Shown here piece by piece: positions 47,790 to 59,700 of a stretch of DNA of 64,000 nucleotides. This DNA is from Kingdonia uniflora. Taxonomy: Eukaryota > Streptophyta > Magnoliopsida > Ranunculales > Circaeasteraceae. Location of the stretch: positions 90,018 to 154,017 of the forward strand of contig JACGCM010002638.1 in the NCBI GenBank assembly GCA_014058105.1. Direction: 5' to 3'. How positions within the stretch are numbered: position 1 is the stretch's first letter; each line of letters begins with the position of its first letter. The notes below the pieces were generated by a model. That model saw only the letters and a program-made list of their open reading frames with translations. It did not search any database and was not told the DNA's origin. Position numbers and translations under genes: made by a program.

Positions 47790-48960
47790 ACAGCTGCTAG
47801 ACAAATTGAAGCGATACACCAATCAAAATGGTACCTTGTACCGCCATTCAATCACGAGGCCTTACCTCAAATGCCTCTCCAAACAAAAGGCGAACGAGTT
47901 GCTCCGCGATTTACATAAAGGGACTTGTGGCTCTCATGCCGCATGTCGATCACTGGCGAACAGAGCCATTACACAAGGAGTATTTCAGCCTAGCATGCGC
48001 AAGCAAACAGAAGAGTACTCCCACAAATATGACGCATGTCAGCGACATGGAATGATAATACGCACCCATGTGCTCAAACTCCAAACAAGTAAGGTGTTTT
48101 GGTCATTCAAAAGATAGACACTCGATCTTGTCGGGAAATTTCCTAATTCTCCATGTAACCGTCATCATCTCCTCTCAGCTACCGATTATTTTACAAAATA
48201 GGTATAAGCAATTCTACTTTGTCGAACCAGAGATTAAAAGGTCATCTCTTTTATCTGTGAATACATCATCACTCAGTTTCGGTACCCCCACCTAATTCGT
48301 ATCGATAATGGGCCCCAATTTGTTAGAGATAAAGTTGTAGCTTTCCTAAACCAACACAACATCATTAACTCACCATCCAATCCCTACTACCCACAAGGCA
48401 ATGGCCAAGCGGAAATCACCAACAAAACCATCGTAGATGGACTCAAGAAAAGGCTACACTCTCAGAAGAAGAAAAAAGGGAATTGGGTTCGAGAACTTCC
48501 TCATGTCTTATGGGCATATCGTACCACTCCACGTCAGTCGACAGGTTATACTCCATTTCTTTTTGCCTATGGCACTGAGGCCGTCATTCCTTCTAAATAC
48601 CATCATCCAGCCATAGATCATGAGCTAATTGACGAAGAAAATAAGTTTAAATTGGCTTGCAGCCTCAGTTGGATCAATAAAACCAGGGAATGCGTTATCG
48701 CTAACCTAGGTCGATATCACCATATGTTGTCCAGCTCGTATAACAAGCGAGTCAGAAGCCATACCTTCCTAATCAATGATCTCGTCCTCAGAGAAATACC
48801 TCAACATCGCAAAGAGCCTAATGCAGGGAAACTTGCAGACAGTTAGAAGGGTTAATTCCTTATCATAGGTCTCTCAGGCCTGAGATCATATTACCTCATG
48901 ACATAAGAGGATGTCCACATTTTGAGTCCTTGGAACACTAGGCGACTGAAATGATATTAT
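47790..48960 (+). pseudogene. Integrase of Tat element, broken
   Basis: Zinc region: LLRDLHKGTCGSHAACRSL (His-x3-His decayed) and YDACQRHG (first Cys of the pair replaced by Tyr-Asp-Ala-Cys spacing). Core: RIDNGPQFVRDKVVAFL (second Asp), YYPQGNGQAEITNKTIV (Glu), then WVRELPHVLWAYRTTPRQSTGYTPF and GTEAVIPS. The stretch 48,300-48,845 is nearly free of stops, the best preserved part of this element. It ends with the GKLADS...LIIGLSGLRSYYL tail. Confidence 0.85.
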
Positions 48961-49130
48961 CATTAAGTCCTTCACTACTCTATTTCAATTTCTTACTTTT
49001 TCATTCCAAAAGTAAGATTTCCATCTCCATCCAATGCGCATCCTTTTTCAGAATTCAATGAAACTTCTAAGTTTTCTCCATACATCTTTCTACTTTGTAG
49101 ACAATACATAGATTAAAGCATAGATAATAC

Positions 49131-49790
49131 TAGCTTTCGATTGAACTCATTCTAGCTAAAACAAGAATATACTTAGTTTGGCTGACTCTACTAAATCTCC
49201 TGCGATTAGAGCAAGGTAGCACTTATTCTCAATCAACGGACTCTACCAGACATAAGATAAGGCAAAGGTAAAACTAGGCTTCATCCTTTCAATATGTTTG
49301 CGACATCATAACAGTTAAATCAAGAATACATTCGGTTTAGCTGACTTTACTAAATCTCCTACGATTAAAGCAAGGTGTCACTTGTTCTCAATCAACGGAC
49401 TCTACCAGACATAAGATAAGACAAAGATAAAACTAGCATTCATCTCTTTTAATATGTTTGCGACATCATACCAGTTAAATTAAGAATACACTGGGTTTGG
49501 CTAACTCTACTAAATCTCCTGCGATTAGAGCAAGGTAGCACTTGTTATCAATCAACAGACTCTACCAGACATAAGATAAGGCAAAGGTAAAACTAGCCTT
49601 CATCTCTTTCAATATGTTTGCAACATTCTACCAGTTAAATTCGGGTTACGCCTAATTTGACTGACTCAACTAAACTCCAAGGTTAAAACAAAAGTGATAC
49701 TAGTTTTCAACCGAAGAGCTCAACCAGACATAAGATAAAGAAAAGGTAAAACTAGCTTTCATCTCTCTACACGTCTGCGATATATATTAT
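49131..49790 (+). repeat. Four-copy tandem repeat, period about 160 bp, in Tat 3' region
   Basis: The marker GCTGACTCTACTAAATCTCC starts near 49180, 49340, 49500 and (diverged) 49660. Each unit also holds CAACGGACTCTACCAGACATAAG and AAACTAGCCTTCATC. Tandem repeats between integrase and 3' LTR are known in Tat/Ogre-type elements and can seed satellites. Confidence 0.88.
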
Positions 49791-50201
49791 TTCTTTTTAG
49801 GTTCATATACAACTACTAGAATGAAATCTTTTCAGCTGTGGGGATGTCAGCTTCGCTTACCCCTACAACAGGAGGTCGACTAGCTATAAATTCTCGAGCT
49901 CTAGCAGTCACAACAATCTTGCCCTCATCTATCAATTCAGTAGTTCAAGGGCCCAGATCCGTTCCCATGGAGCTAGTACAATCTCCTTGATCTATATCAA
50001 CCTAGGAGAAATATTCCCTTTTTGACATACAGTAAAACAAGGTATCTCTTTCTAACTCAATTTTTTTACTTCTTCTACAAATTAAGCAATCACAGACCTC
50101 AGCAAATCTGAATGCAGGGCTTGAGTTACAACCTAGTGAGAGAAATCCGTCCTCAGCCTTTGAAGGCGATCTTCTAACCTTTTATACTTAGCTTTCTGAC
50201 T

Positions 50202-53200
50202 CTATATTTCTATGTCTATTCGATCTATACATGCAATATTCTCTGCAGATTTTTTGGCTGCTTTAGCTGACTCAGCTCGATTAATTGCCTCCAATTCAAC
50301 TACTTGAGCTTGAAGTTTCTCGATCTCCTTGTTCAGTTCGCTCACATCTAGAATGTTCTTTAATAATTTCACCTTATCCCTTATCACAATCTTTTTCGAT
50401 CTGATAACACTCTTCAACCTTTTTTCCTGACAGGAGTAGCATCCAACTTTATTTGACACTCCCATAATTATACTACCCCTTTACGCACATGCCCTAAATT
50501 CGAATAATATCTCCCTCCAGATCCCTTATTCGAGCAGATAAGCTAACAACATCCCCTAAAACAAGAGAAGATCTTCCATCATTTATCTTCTTCTTAGAGC
50601 GCTCCCCAGCCTCAGCATTCCTGGCACGCAAGTTGACCTGGCCCAATTTGGCCTTCAGGTGTGCCACCTTTTCATTCAACTCGTTGCATCTTCGCTGAAC
50701 TGCCTAAAACTCCATATCCTTTACCAAAAAAACTATAGTCAATTGTTTAGCTACAACTTCAGACGTAGATAAATCGTCTCGAACTCCTTTTAGCTCGTTA
50801 TCTTTATCGACTAATCTCATCTTTAACTGTCCCAGTTCGCTCCTGCTATTCGCCAGATCAGTTCGAATTCACTTTTGATTATGCCTTTCATTAAACATCT
50901 CATTTCTCAAACCAGCTACTGACTAATTTAAGTCTTCCTCCGATCTTTCCAGAGCCTGTATACTATAACGGGCCATGTCGGCCTCCTTGTTCTTTACCGT
51001 CAAGGCATCATTCAAGCTTTTGAGTTTCGAATCGTGCTTTTTCAACTCCTCAAACTATTTTTGCCCTTTCTCAATTTTAGCATCCCTCTCCTCGAATTGC
51101 CGAGTTAGATCGACAGCATTTGTGTCACCTCAACAAATTTAAAATGCACTTTCACATGTTGATCTTCTCTATCTTTATTCGTCTCCCTCATTCTATCGAA
51201 CTCCTCAACAAATTCCAGGTTACATTAGCGAGCATCAACTTCGTACAAACGAGCTAACTCCAATTCGACCTACACATTACAGATATATTGCATCAAGTTC
51301 AATTTAGAACACTCATCACTACATTTCTCATTTCTAACAAGATATCTATTTTTTGACGTTTACTGTGAAAAACTACTTCTAAACTTAAGGTCAAAGTACA
51401 ATCTCATATGGATGTTCCACAACATATACTTGCAAGTCTAAGGTACACATTATCTATACTTACGTATGACAAATACAAAAATCTTTTGTGTTAAGCACCA
51501 TTCTAGTGTCGTTTACCCCAAAACCAGTAGCAGGTTTTTAGTTTGACTCTACGCTCTATTTGTTACTTTGTAGCTCTAAACTAATGAAGCATACAAATCA
51601 AATATTTCTTGCTCTATTCTAACCTAAAGCTTCCCTTGTGAAGATAATAGGGACGTTGAGGTCTCTCTCTCCTTAGCAAGCTCAACCTCTAAATCTTTTA
51701 CGCTGAGGCATATGTCCTTAGGTTCCGACAACAAGGTTTATAAAAATAACTTAGCCTACAGAATTCTATCCAAAATACACAACCAGTTTACATATATTCC
51801 ATAATATTCATACAAACATAGTACCATCACTCTATCCTACCTTCTCGGATTCAATCTACGGACGTTCGTTGTCATCCCCCTGGTTATTCCACGCAGTCTG
51901 AGGAGACACACCATCCAGCCTATCAACAATCCCAACAGTATCATCTTCAACCTCTTCATCCTAATCCTCCACATAGGTGTCGACCCTAATGGAATCCACC
52001 TCCTCTTCAAAATATCCTTTGGATATGAGGTGATACCCAAGCCTATCACGCTCAGTTACCGCCTCCTCCAAATCCACTCTCACCTCCGCCTACAGCCTAT
52101 TAGTCTTAGCTACTTGGAAAGCCTTCAGGGCCTCCAGCCTCTTCCCTTTCCTGCTCAAGTCACTTTTTAATCAAGCTACGCTTTTTTTTTAGCTCGATCT
52201 TCTTCCTCTTCAGCTCAGCTCTCTCCTCCTCGACCCCTAGGCATATTCCCTTCATCAACCAAGCAGCCTACAAAAATTAAGCAAATCAACCTCATTTAGT
52301 TTGAATCATAATGCAAAAATTTGTCATAAACAAATACTTAAGCATATGATCCAACCATTTTGCTCATTCCACCTCTCCGTGGAGAGCTGCCAACCTGGCC
52401 TTTTCCTCAACATCTTTCCAATCGTCCTCCATCATATCAAGTCGATCTTTAACGACCTTCCCAACTGACACTTCAAAAGGTTTAACCCTTATCTTTTTCA
52501 TCTTTTCTGCAGCGGCACCACTTCCCGGGGTCCCAGCAACCGCAACACGCTTCAGCTGTTACCTTTTGGGGAACGTTTGACCTAATTTTCTTAACATAAT
52601 AGACTCAGGTAATCATTTGTCCATTCCAGGGATCTTAAGCAAGCTCGCTTGCTTTTCCCCATCAGTCCCCTTCTTTTTGTTGCTATCAGCGCTCACCATT
52701 AGTCTTGTCGACTGAGATTTCATAACTTTTTCAACTCGGCTGTTAACACGTTTCTTCCCGCTAATGCCAAAATTTTCTAATACAGCCTCAAGCTCTATCT
52801 CCTCTAGAGCAACTCAATCCAACAACAACTTTTTCCTTGTCACCTGCGATCTCAGACCTATAATGCACAAAATGTTAACATCATGGGACATCATACAATT
52901 TCAAATATCAACTTCATGCATTATACATTGTTATACTTACATTATTTTACAGAAGTTCCATGGGTTATTCATCATCTTTCTGAAGGAAATCACCCTTCAC
53001 CCAGATCACATTATCATTCCAAGGTCGACCTGCGGTGTTCGGATCGAAGAAGCGAAGTCGAGTCGCCTTCATACAAAAATAAGCCCCTCCACTTGCACCA
53101 TAATTGTTTACACCATAGAACTGCAACACATCCTTAGGAGAGATCCTCCTCTTTCGCCCCTCTCCTTCCCACCGTATGTTCAAAGCTTCACAAACACTTA

Positions 53201-54323
53201 TCACCTCCCACATGCTCCCATTCATTTGAACAGGACATGCCTCGATAAGGTTCATAATCCCTTTTGCCAGATTGTTAAGGGGAAGACTCAACCTATACTC
53301 TAACTAAGACAGGTAACATAAAAAACCCTCTGACAGTTTACTCTGAACATTCCCATTATCCTATTTCTCCTTCTCCAGATTGGCAAGCAAATAAAAGTAT
53401 TCATCTCCCGTTGCTACAGTACAACCCCAAAATTGCCTACCAGTATAATCAATAGCGTTCCCCCATCTACCTCATGTAGAAGCCTTGGCTTTACAAAACT
53501 TCCTGAATACATCCGAGTGAGGAGGGTAGGATACCAATCTTCCAGGGAAATTAGAAAATTGGTCAACACCTACTTCTTCCTCACTTTCAGAAACTTTAAT
53601 CTTAGACTCAGTCGCCCGACCAGAGGTCGATGCCTCATTTATAGAGGAGTTCCTCATCTCAACTACAGAAAAGGATTTTTATCTTACACGATCGACCTAC
53701 ACAAAGGTCCAGGTATCTATTGTTATCTTTTCATATACGTTAACAACATTCAAATATTCTACATATCTCATATTGAGAGCAGATTTTCATGGATTACTAT
53801 AAATAGTAATTTATCACTTTACCTAGACATAAAATTGATCTTCAAAATCACTTATACACATCACATGTATCTACTAGAGTTCTATATCAGAATGAGAATA
53901 CGAGGCAGCACCATATCCTTCCCACACCACGCTGTTGTATGACCACCTTCGCGACTCTGATTCAGCAACTCTCTCATGCTTTGACTGATGGTCCCTTCTG
54001 CCTAAATCCTCAAAACTATTTATGTTATTTTTGCCTCTTTTCTTCCTCCCTCTCTCACTGCTATTCAAGTTTTTAGAAGTTGAAAAATATTTGATTGACG
54101 AAGATGAAGCGATATTTATATTTTCTCTCTCTAACTGCTGGCAATTATTAAACCTCACACGAGCCATCCTCAGTTTTGGAACCAAGGTGTCCCTTCTACT
54201 ATCTATGTCAGACCTCTTGCACCTTTTCGACAAAAATGTATGCCCACCATTGCCCTTTCCCTTATATTTTACTCTATTTTTATCTTTTTTTTCCACATCT
54301 CCGTCTAACCTAACTACACTCAT
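50202..54323 (-). pseudogene. Antisense gene of the Tat element ('putative gypsy-type transposon' domain protein), broken
   Basis: Minus-strand pieces in order. First, 54323-53874 is a 149-codon basic, Ser-rich N-terminal piece. Next is 53657-53472. Then 53291-52965 (108 codons) is the most domain-like: CPVQMNGSMWEVISVCEAL, ISPKDVLQFYGVN, GAYFCMKATRLRFF, RPWNDNVIWVKGDF. That succession resembles the domain found in plant gypsy-associated antisense proteins (Pfam 'Transposase_28' type). Downstream pieces at 52049-51837, 50679-50494 and 50465-50202 are charged, with coiled-coil heptads (LNKEIEKLQAQVVELEAINR). Many stops lie between; some gaps could be introns. Function of the family is unknown. 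Confidence 0.6.
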
Positions 54324-54661
54324 TATGACTCACTCTTACACGTAACAAAGTTTTCACAACATTGCCACAAGAAACAAATTCAAAAGCTCCCTGTTTTTTT
54401 TTTACATCCATCTTCTTCTACTCTTATAGCAGCAATGATGTCATTTCCAAAGCCCTCAAAAAAAATTTAGAATATTTTCAAATTTGTTTTAACAAAATAG
54501 TCGCAAACAACATTCACCAAAATAGAGATCTATTCAGCAACAATTTATTTCAAAATATTCAAGCTCAGAACAATTATATTTTTACATTCGCTTCATTCAC
54601 CTCACATATAATTACATCAAAAACAACCTTCATGACCTGGAACACCACAACCAATCTGTGA

Positions 54662-56548
54662 ACCTCCAGCGCTCCTCGCATTCTCAAATTCAATCTCCAC
54701 CTCCGCAATCAATCCCATAACTTCTTCTCGATCTGCAGGATCCTACACCAGTTCACAAAAAAATCTCTCAAAGAATAAATGGGCATACTCGAGCTCCCTA
54801 CCCATTGAATTTTGTCCTTCGAACTGGCATTCTCTCACTGGCAGCTCAGCATCATAACCGAACAATCTAAAAAATTTCTCCCACACTTCAGCGATCTTTA
54901 TTGCCAATCATCCCTCAGCGGTACTATAGATTCTCTGGGACTGAGTCCGCACTATTCTTACCTTTTCCCCCATATTCAGAGATTACTTTACCCTAATTTA
55001 TACATTTTTAACGACCGATTTCCCTCAAAAAAAATAATCCCCTTTTATCTCATAATAGAAACCCCAGAATCTTAAAAAAATTATTTGAACTTATCTCTTC
55101 TCCTCGAGCTCAATGATTCAAACCCTGTTCAGGTCGAACTTAATCTTTCCAGATATCAGTTTTTGCTTCCTACGTCGACCTCTGTAAGATCGAGTTTCAT
55201 TTCTAAAAATTCCTTTAAATTTTTCTCTCCCACATTACCCACACACAGGTAGAATCATTTTTAATTTTCTCTTAACATATACTCTCACAAATATGTATCA
55301 ACTCGAATGTTATACTCATACATTTTATTCCATACATTTTTCAAATCATAAAGCTCGAATTCTAAAATAGTTCTATATCTATATCAGCACGAACTTGATA
55401 ACAAAAAATTAATTCATCTCAAAAACATATTACAAGTATTTTTTACAGATAACAAGTCTTTCAAGTACTCGACCTCAAGTACTTTACAGATGATAAGTCC
55501 GCTCAGTACCCAACTTCAGGTACTTTACAGATAACAAGTTTTTCAGTGCTTGAACAACTAACAGGTCCCTCAGGCACTCCGACACATCAAATCCTTTAGT
55601 TCGTCCTGCTTCAGTTATTTTTCACCCAGATGAAAAGAAGAAATTAGAGATAGCACGTATCCTCGCTCCCATGAGTCTAGTTGAAGTTTATGCAAACTTC
55701 AAATGGAAACTATGAAAGCAGGAGACTCAGTGATGGATCCAACTCTTTAAACTGAAGGTCTTCTTAGCGCCAAAAAATGATGGAAGCACAGAAGCAGACT
55801 TCCACTTTTTGTCTCCCTCCTCCACTACCACTGTCGCCTCTCTATAACCACTATCCTCACAGAGTTAGCAGAGAAAGAAGAGGGCCTGACCTTCGAATCC
55901 ATTGTGATATAATAAATCAGCGCAACTGCACCACAGTTACGCCTATCCCTACATCTGTCTCCCCAACCTTGTCCTCCACAAGGATGCGAAGATAAACCTA
56001 CATTGCTCGCCTGTTAAGACAATATGGTGAATCCTCCATCTACAGTATAATTTCTCTTCAGCTTCAACCATTTCATTCACCGACATACCATTGTACGTCG
56101 GAGGGACAGGAGCGGGAACGGGATCCTCCATGGATTGGTCCCCAAATTTTTTTTAACTTTAACCTCTGCATCTCTAAAGCAATACGCTCTTCAAGAATCA
56201 TTCTACGAGTCTTCATCATCTTCACAACTTACAGAGAATTTTATACAGAACAAGCGTATTTTGCAACAAACCTCGGTACAGGTACTATTTATATTACCCT
56301 ACATTTATTGTGCAGATACATTTTCCTAAACGTCATTATTCAATGGAGACGTAACTCTTCAAACCCTAACCGTCACATACATCAATATTCCCATCAACAT
56401 TCAATGCACGTCCATCACCCTTTAACACGCATATTTTCCAAAAGTTCAAAACATCATTACTTCTTTCAAAATTCAAAACACGAATACCCATATATCCCAA
56501 TTCTTTCTCAACTAAAGCCACTCGTGACTTCGGTTGCGACGGGGCGAT
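54662..56548. other. 3' non-coding region of the Tat element
   Basis: AT-rich, with short open frames only. A minus-strand frame at 55949-56131 (60 codons, MEDPVPAPVPPTYNGMSVNEM) starts close to the 3' LTR and ends at a donor-like AATGTAG|GTTTAT, so it could be a first exon of the antisense gene. Support is weak. The bases before the LTR (GACGGGGCGA) are a poor polypurine tract. Confidence 0.4.
55445..55560 (+). repeat. 41-bp tandem repeat, about 2.9 copies
   Basis: Units start ACAGATAACAAGT at 55445, 55486 and 55527 and contain TTCAGGTACTTT. They lie in the non-coding part between the antisense gene and the 3' LTR. Confidence 0.85.
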
Positions 56549-57168
56549 TGTAGGGACCTATCTCTCGATCTTACCTAAAATTAAACTGTCTCCAGTTCGA
56601 ATTACCTCCGTGTCAGACTCACGCATTTCTCTACACGACTTTCCTAGTCAACATCATTACATACTCCATGAACTGGTAAAGAACGTGGGTTGAGCTCAAA
56701 TCAGAAAACTTGAACAAGTCAAAGCCACCAGTCTCTCACAAACTCAGTAGTTATTCAGTCAGCAGCCACTAACCACATTATTTGAAGAACGTGCTTCAGC
56801 ACAATGAAGAACTGCGGAAGAGGCCTATATAAAGAAAACATTCCAGAAGAGACAAGGACCAGAAAATTATACGAGAAACCACCACGAAAACTATATTTTC
56901 TAAAGATTCTCAACACTCCAAAGTTTTTATTCACAAGATCAAACATTTCTAAGTCTAGAAATAACTTGTAATAAGATGTTCATAGCCTCAAGCAATAAAC
57001 ATCACTATTATAAAAACCCTCAACACGAGGTCGTAGTTTTTAACCTATTCATAGGTTTTCCACGCTAAATAGATGTGTCATTTCTTGTTTATTAGATTTT
57101 TGTCACAAGTACATTGGTGTAAGGACTAATTTCAGACTATTTCAAGCTCACAGAATTAGGCCATTACA
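56549..57168 (+). repeat. 3' LTR of Tat element
   Basis: TGTAGGGACC to GGCCATTACA, 620 bp, with the same ends, TATA box and CACGAGGTCGT hairpin region as the 5' LTR. Confidence 0.92.
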
Positions 57169-57173
57169 ATACT

Positions 57174-57815
57174 AGTGTACCAGTTTATCGTGCTAGTTTT
57201 GTTCGCCTCTATTTTAATTTCCTTGATCTCTTAATTTATCATTAGATGATAAATATATTATTTGTTATGTCATAATATCGATTTGTGAACTATTGCTTAA
57301 GCCGGTTGGAAGTCGCCAAAGTGACTCAACTATTATGACGCATGGATATCAAACCGAGTACGTAACGATTTATTTTATCTCAACAATATTATAGTTTTGC
57401 CCAAAGGCGGATCAATTTTTGTGAGATTTATAAATTGAAATAAGGTAATTGAGATGTATTCTAGATTGATTTTGAAACTAATAACCCAAAGGTGAAGGAT
57501 CTTACATAATTTGGCGTACACTTTTAATTAACCCTATTATATTAATATTATAACTATTTAAGTGGACATTTCATATATTACAATTTAGACCCAAAGGTTG
57601 ATTTGTGATGACATTATTAGTTTATCATCGGAATATAATTTGGTTTTAATTTCTTATATTCTAACTCATATTTAATTTATTTATAACTTGTAGCATTAAT
57701 ATTTTATGAGTTTTTAATTATTTTGCAGTACCGAACCCTGTTTTGCTACATTCTCATGCTTTATTTGTTCCAATTCTAAATAGAACTAATGTTTCAGACT
57801 GAAGTGAACAAATTT
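57174..57815 (+). other. Leader of the copia element
   Basis: AT-rich and non-coding. Contains GAAGTCGCCAAAGTGACTC and repeated CCCAAAGG motifs (near 57,400, 57,485 and 57,590), followed by TTTTGCAG just before Gag, an acceptor-like site. No primer site was recognised. Confidence 0.55.
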
Positions 57816-58592
57816 AGTTTTACTTAGATGTTTTGGATCTTGATTTAGCACTCTTGTCTGAAAAACCCGTTGATCTTTCTACTGAAAGCAGTGGGGATAA
57901 GAATACTTTCCATAATGCTTGAGAAAGGTCGAACAGGTTAAGCCTTATGTTTATACAGATGACAATAGCGACTAATATCAAGTGTTCACTTCCTAAGTCT
58001 GAAAACGTAAAAGAATTTTTCACATCTATGGCAGAACGTATCAAAACTGCTAACTGGGACTTTAATGGCTAAACTTACTACAATAAAATATGATGGTGTA
58101 CGAGGCATGTATGAACATGTCTTAAAAATGACAAATCTAGCTGCTAAACTTAAAATGTTGGGGATGGAAGTGAATGATTCATTTATTGTTCAATTTATTG
58201 TAAACTCGTTGCCTTCTCAGTTTGGTCCATTTCAAATTCATTATAACACTATTAAGGATAAGTGGAATACGAATGAATTGGCCAATATGATTGTTCAAGA
58301 GGAGGCAAGGCTTAACCAACAAGGAAATTATTCAGTTCATCTTACAATACAAGAAGCTATAAAGAATTAGAGGAAGCCTGATAAGAAACGAGGATCACTC
58401 AAGGTAAGGGGGCCTTCTAATGTTACTAAGGATCCTAAGATGGAACGCGACAATGAATGTAATAGGTGCTACTTCTGTAAAAAGATGGAGCATATTCGGA
58501 AAGATTGTCAGAAACGTAAGGCTTGGTTCGAAAAGAAAGGTAATCATTTAGCTTTTGTATGTTTCGAATCAAATCTTACTGAAGTTTCTTCT
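57816..58592 (+). pseudogene. gag: gag of copia element, broken
   Basis: The N-terminal frame LDVLDLDLALLSEKPVDLS is followed by a TGA, ERSNRLSLM and VKEFFTSMAERIKTAN. After a shift it continues at 58065-58370 with MAKLTTIKYDGVRGMYEHV, LKMLGMEVND and the NSLPSQFGPFQIHYN block (UBN2-type copia Gag). It ends with TAG at 58368-58370. The zinc knuckle CYFCKKMEHIRKDC at about 58,470-58,511 is complete (C-x2-C-x4-H-x4-C). Confidence 0.85.
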
Positions 58593-58934
58593 AATACTTG
58601 GTAAATTGACTCGGGTGCTACTGTTCATGTTTCTAATACGATGCAGGGATTCCTTACGACCCAGAACGCGTAACCAAATGAAAAATTCATATTCATGGGA
58701 AATATAGTCAAAGCTTATGTTGGAGCCGTGTGTACCTCTCATTTATTCTTAGACACTGGACATCATTTAGATTTATCGCTTACCTTCTATGTACCTTCAG
58801 TTTCTCACAATTTGTTTTTTTTATCTCTTTTAGACCTTGATGGGTATTATTTTCAGTTTGGGAACGGTTCTTTCAGTTTATTCAAGAATTCAACTTTTAT
58901 TGGTTCTAGTGTTTTATGCGATGTGGATAATTAA
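58593..58934 (+). pseudogene. Protease of copia element, broken
   Basis: IDSGATVHVSN carries the catalytic DSGAT-type motif near 58,606-58,636. It is preceded by a TAA where Trp-Ile would run on, and followed by TAA near 58,671. The rest, YVPSVSHNLFFLSLLD and FGNGSFSLFKNS, is open at 58695-58934. Confidence 0.8.
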
Positions 58935-58945
58935 ATCTTGATAAC

Positions 58946-59700
58946 ATGTTCGCCAAAACCCTTTTGACCCTACATCCTAATATTGGAACGAAACGTGGCA
59001 AAACTAATGAAAATTCCTCTATCTTGTGGCACAGACGACTGGGGCATATCTCCAGAGAAAAAATACAGAGATTAGTAAAAGATGGGGTCCTTCCGAACCT
59101 ATATTTTAGTTTGTGTGTGTGTGTGTGGATTGTATTAAAGGCAAACACACCAAGAAAGGTACCATAAGAAGTACGAAGCTTCTTGAAATTGTTCATACAG
59201 ACATTTGTAGACCTACCACTCCCTGTTTTATGGGAGAAAAGTATTTTATCACCTTTATTGATGACTCCACGTTATGGTTATGTCTATTTATTAAGTGAAA
59301 AATCTCAAGCAGTGAATGTCGTTGAGGTATACATTTACTGAGGTTGAAAGATAATTAGGCAAAAAGGTAAAAGTCGTTAGATCATATAGAGGTAATGAAT
59401 ACTATGGTAGATATGACGAATCGGGTCAGTGCCCTGGCCCATTTACCAAACTCCTAGAGAAGCTCGGTATTCGTGCTCAATACACAATGCCAGGAATGCC
59501 ACAGCAAAATAGTGTAGTTGAAAGGTATAATCGTACTTTAATGGAAATGGTTAGGAATATGATAAGTAATTCAACTTTACCCATATCTTTGTGGATTAAA
59601 GCTCTAAAGACCACTGTGTATTTATTAAATAGGGTTCTTAGTAAGGCAGTTCCAAAAAATCCATTCAAACTTTAGACTAGAAGGAAACCTAGTTTAAGAC
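58946..59700 (+). pseudogene. Integrase of copia element, broken
   Basis: The pre-integrase zinc region LWHRRLGHIS (His pair) is intact. The Cys pair (CVDCIKGKHTKKG) lies in another frame because of a GT repeat at 59,113-59,132. Core: HTDICRPTTP (first Asp), FITFIDDSTLWL (second Asp), then a broken stretch, and [21 protein letters not shown] with the Glu (VVER). A TAG near 59,674 ends the open part. Confidence 0.85.

Larger units (their letters stand above)
42616..57168 (+). mobile_element. Ty3/gypsy LTR retrotransposon, Tat lineage, 14.55 kb, decayed
   Basis: Two LTRs of exactly 620 bp are flanked by a perfect ATACT duplication (42611-42615 and 57169-57173). Plus-strand order: PBS, gag, protease region, RT, RNase H, a second RNase H, integrase, then a 7.6-kb 3' region holding a tandem repeat and an antisense gene. 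The second RNase H and the long 3' region with antisense reading frames are marks of the Tat lineage. Many stops (CAA to TAA, CAG to TAG, TGG to TGA) show it is dead. LTRs differ at roughly one base in ten over the first 165 bp, so it is old. Confidence 0.9.

Noticed and set aside
53433..53942. 169-codon plus-strand open frame, and 52764-53303 (179 codons)
   Set aside because: They are the complement of the antisense protein-like pieces; the minus-strand peptides look domain-like, these do not.
54022..54345. 107-codon plus-strand open frame
   Set aside because: Phe/Leu/Ser-rich complement of the basic, Ser-rich minus-strand frame; judged a shadow.
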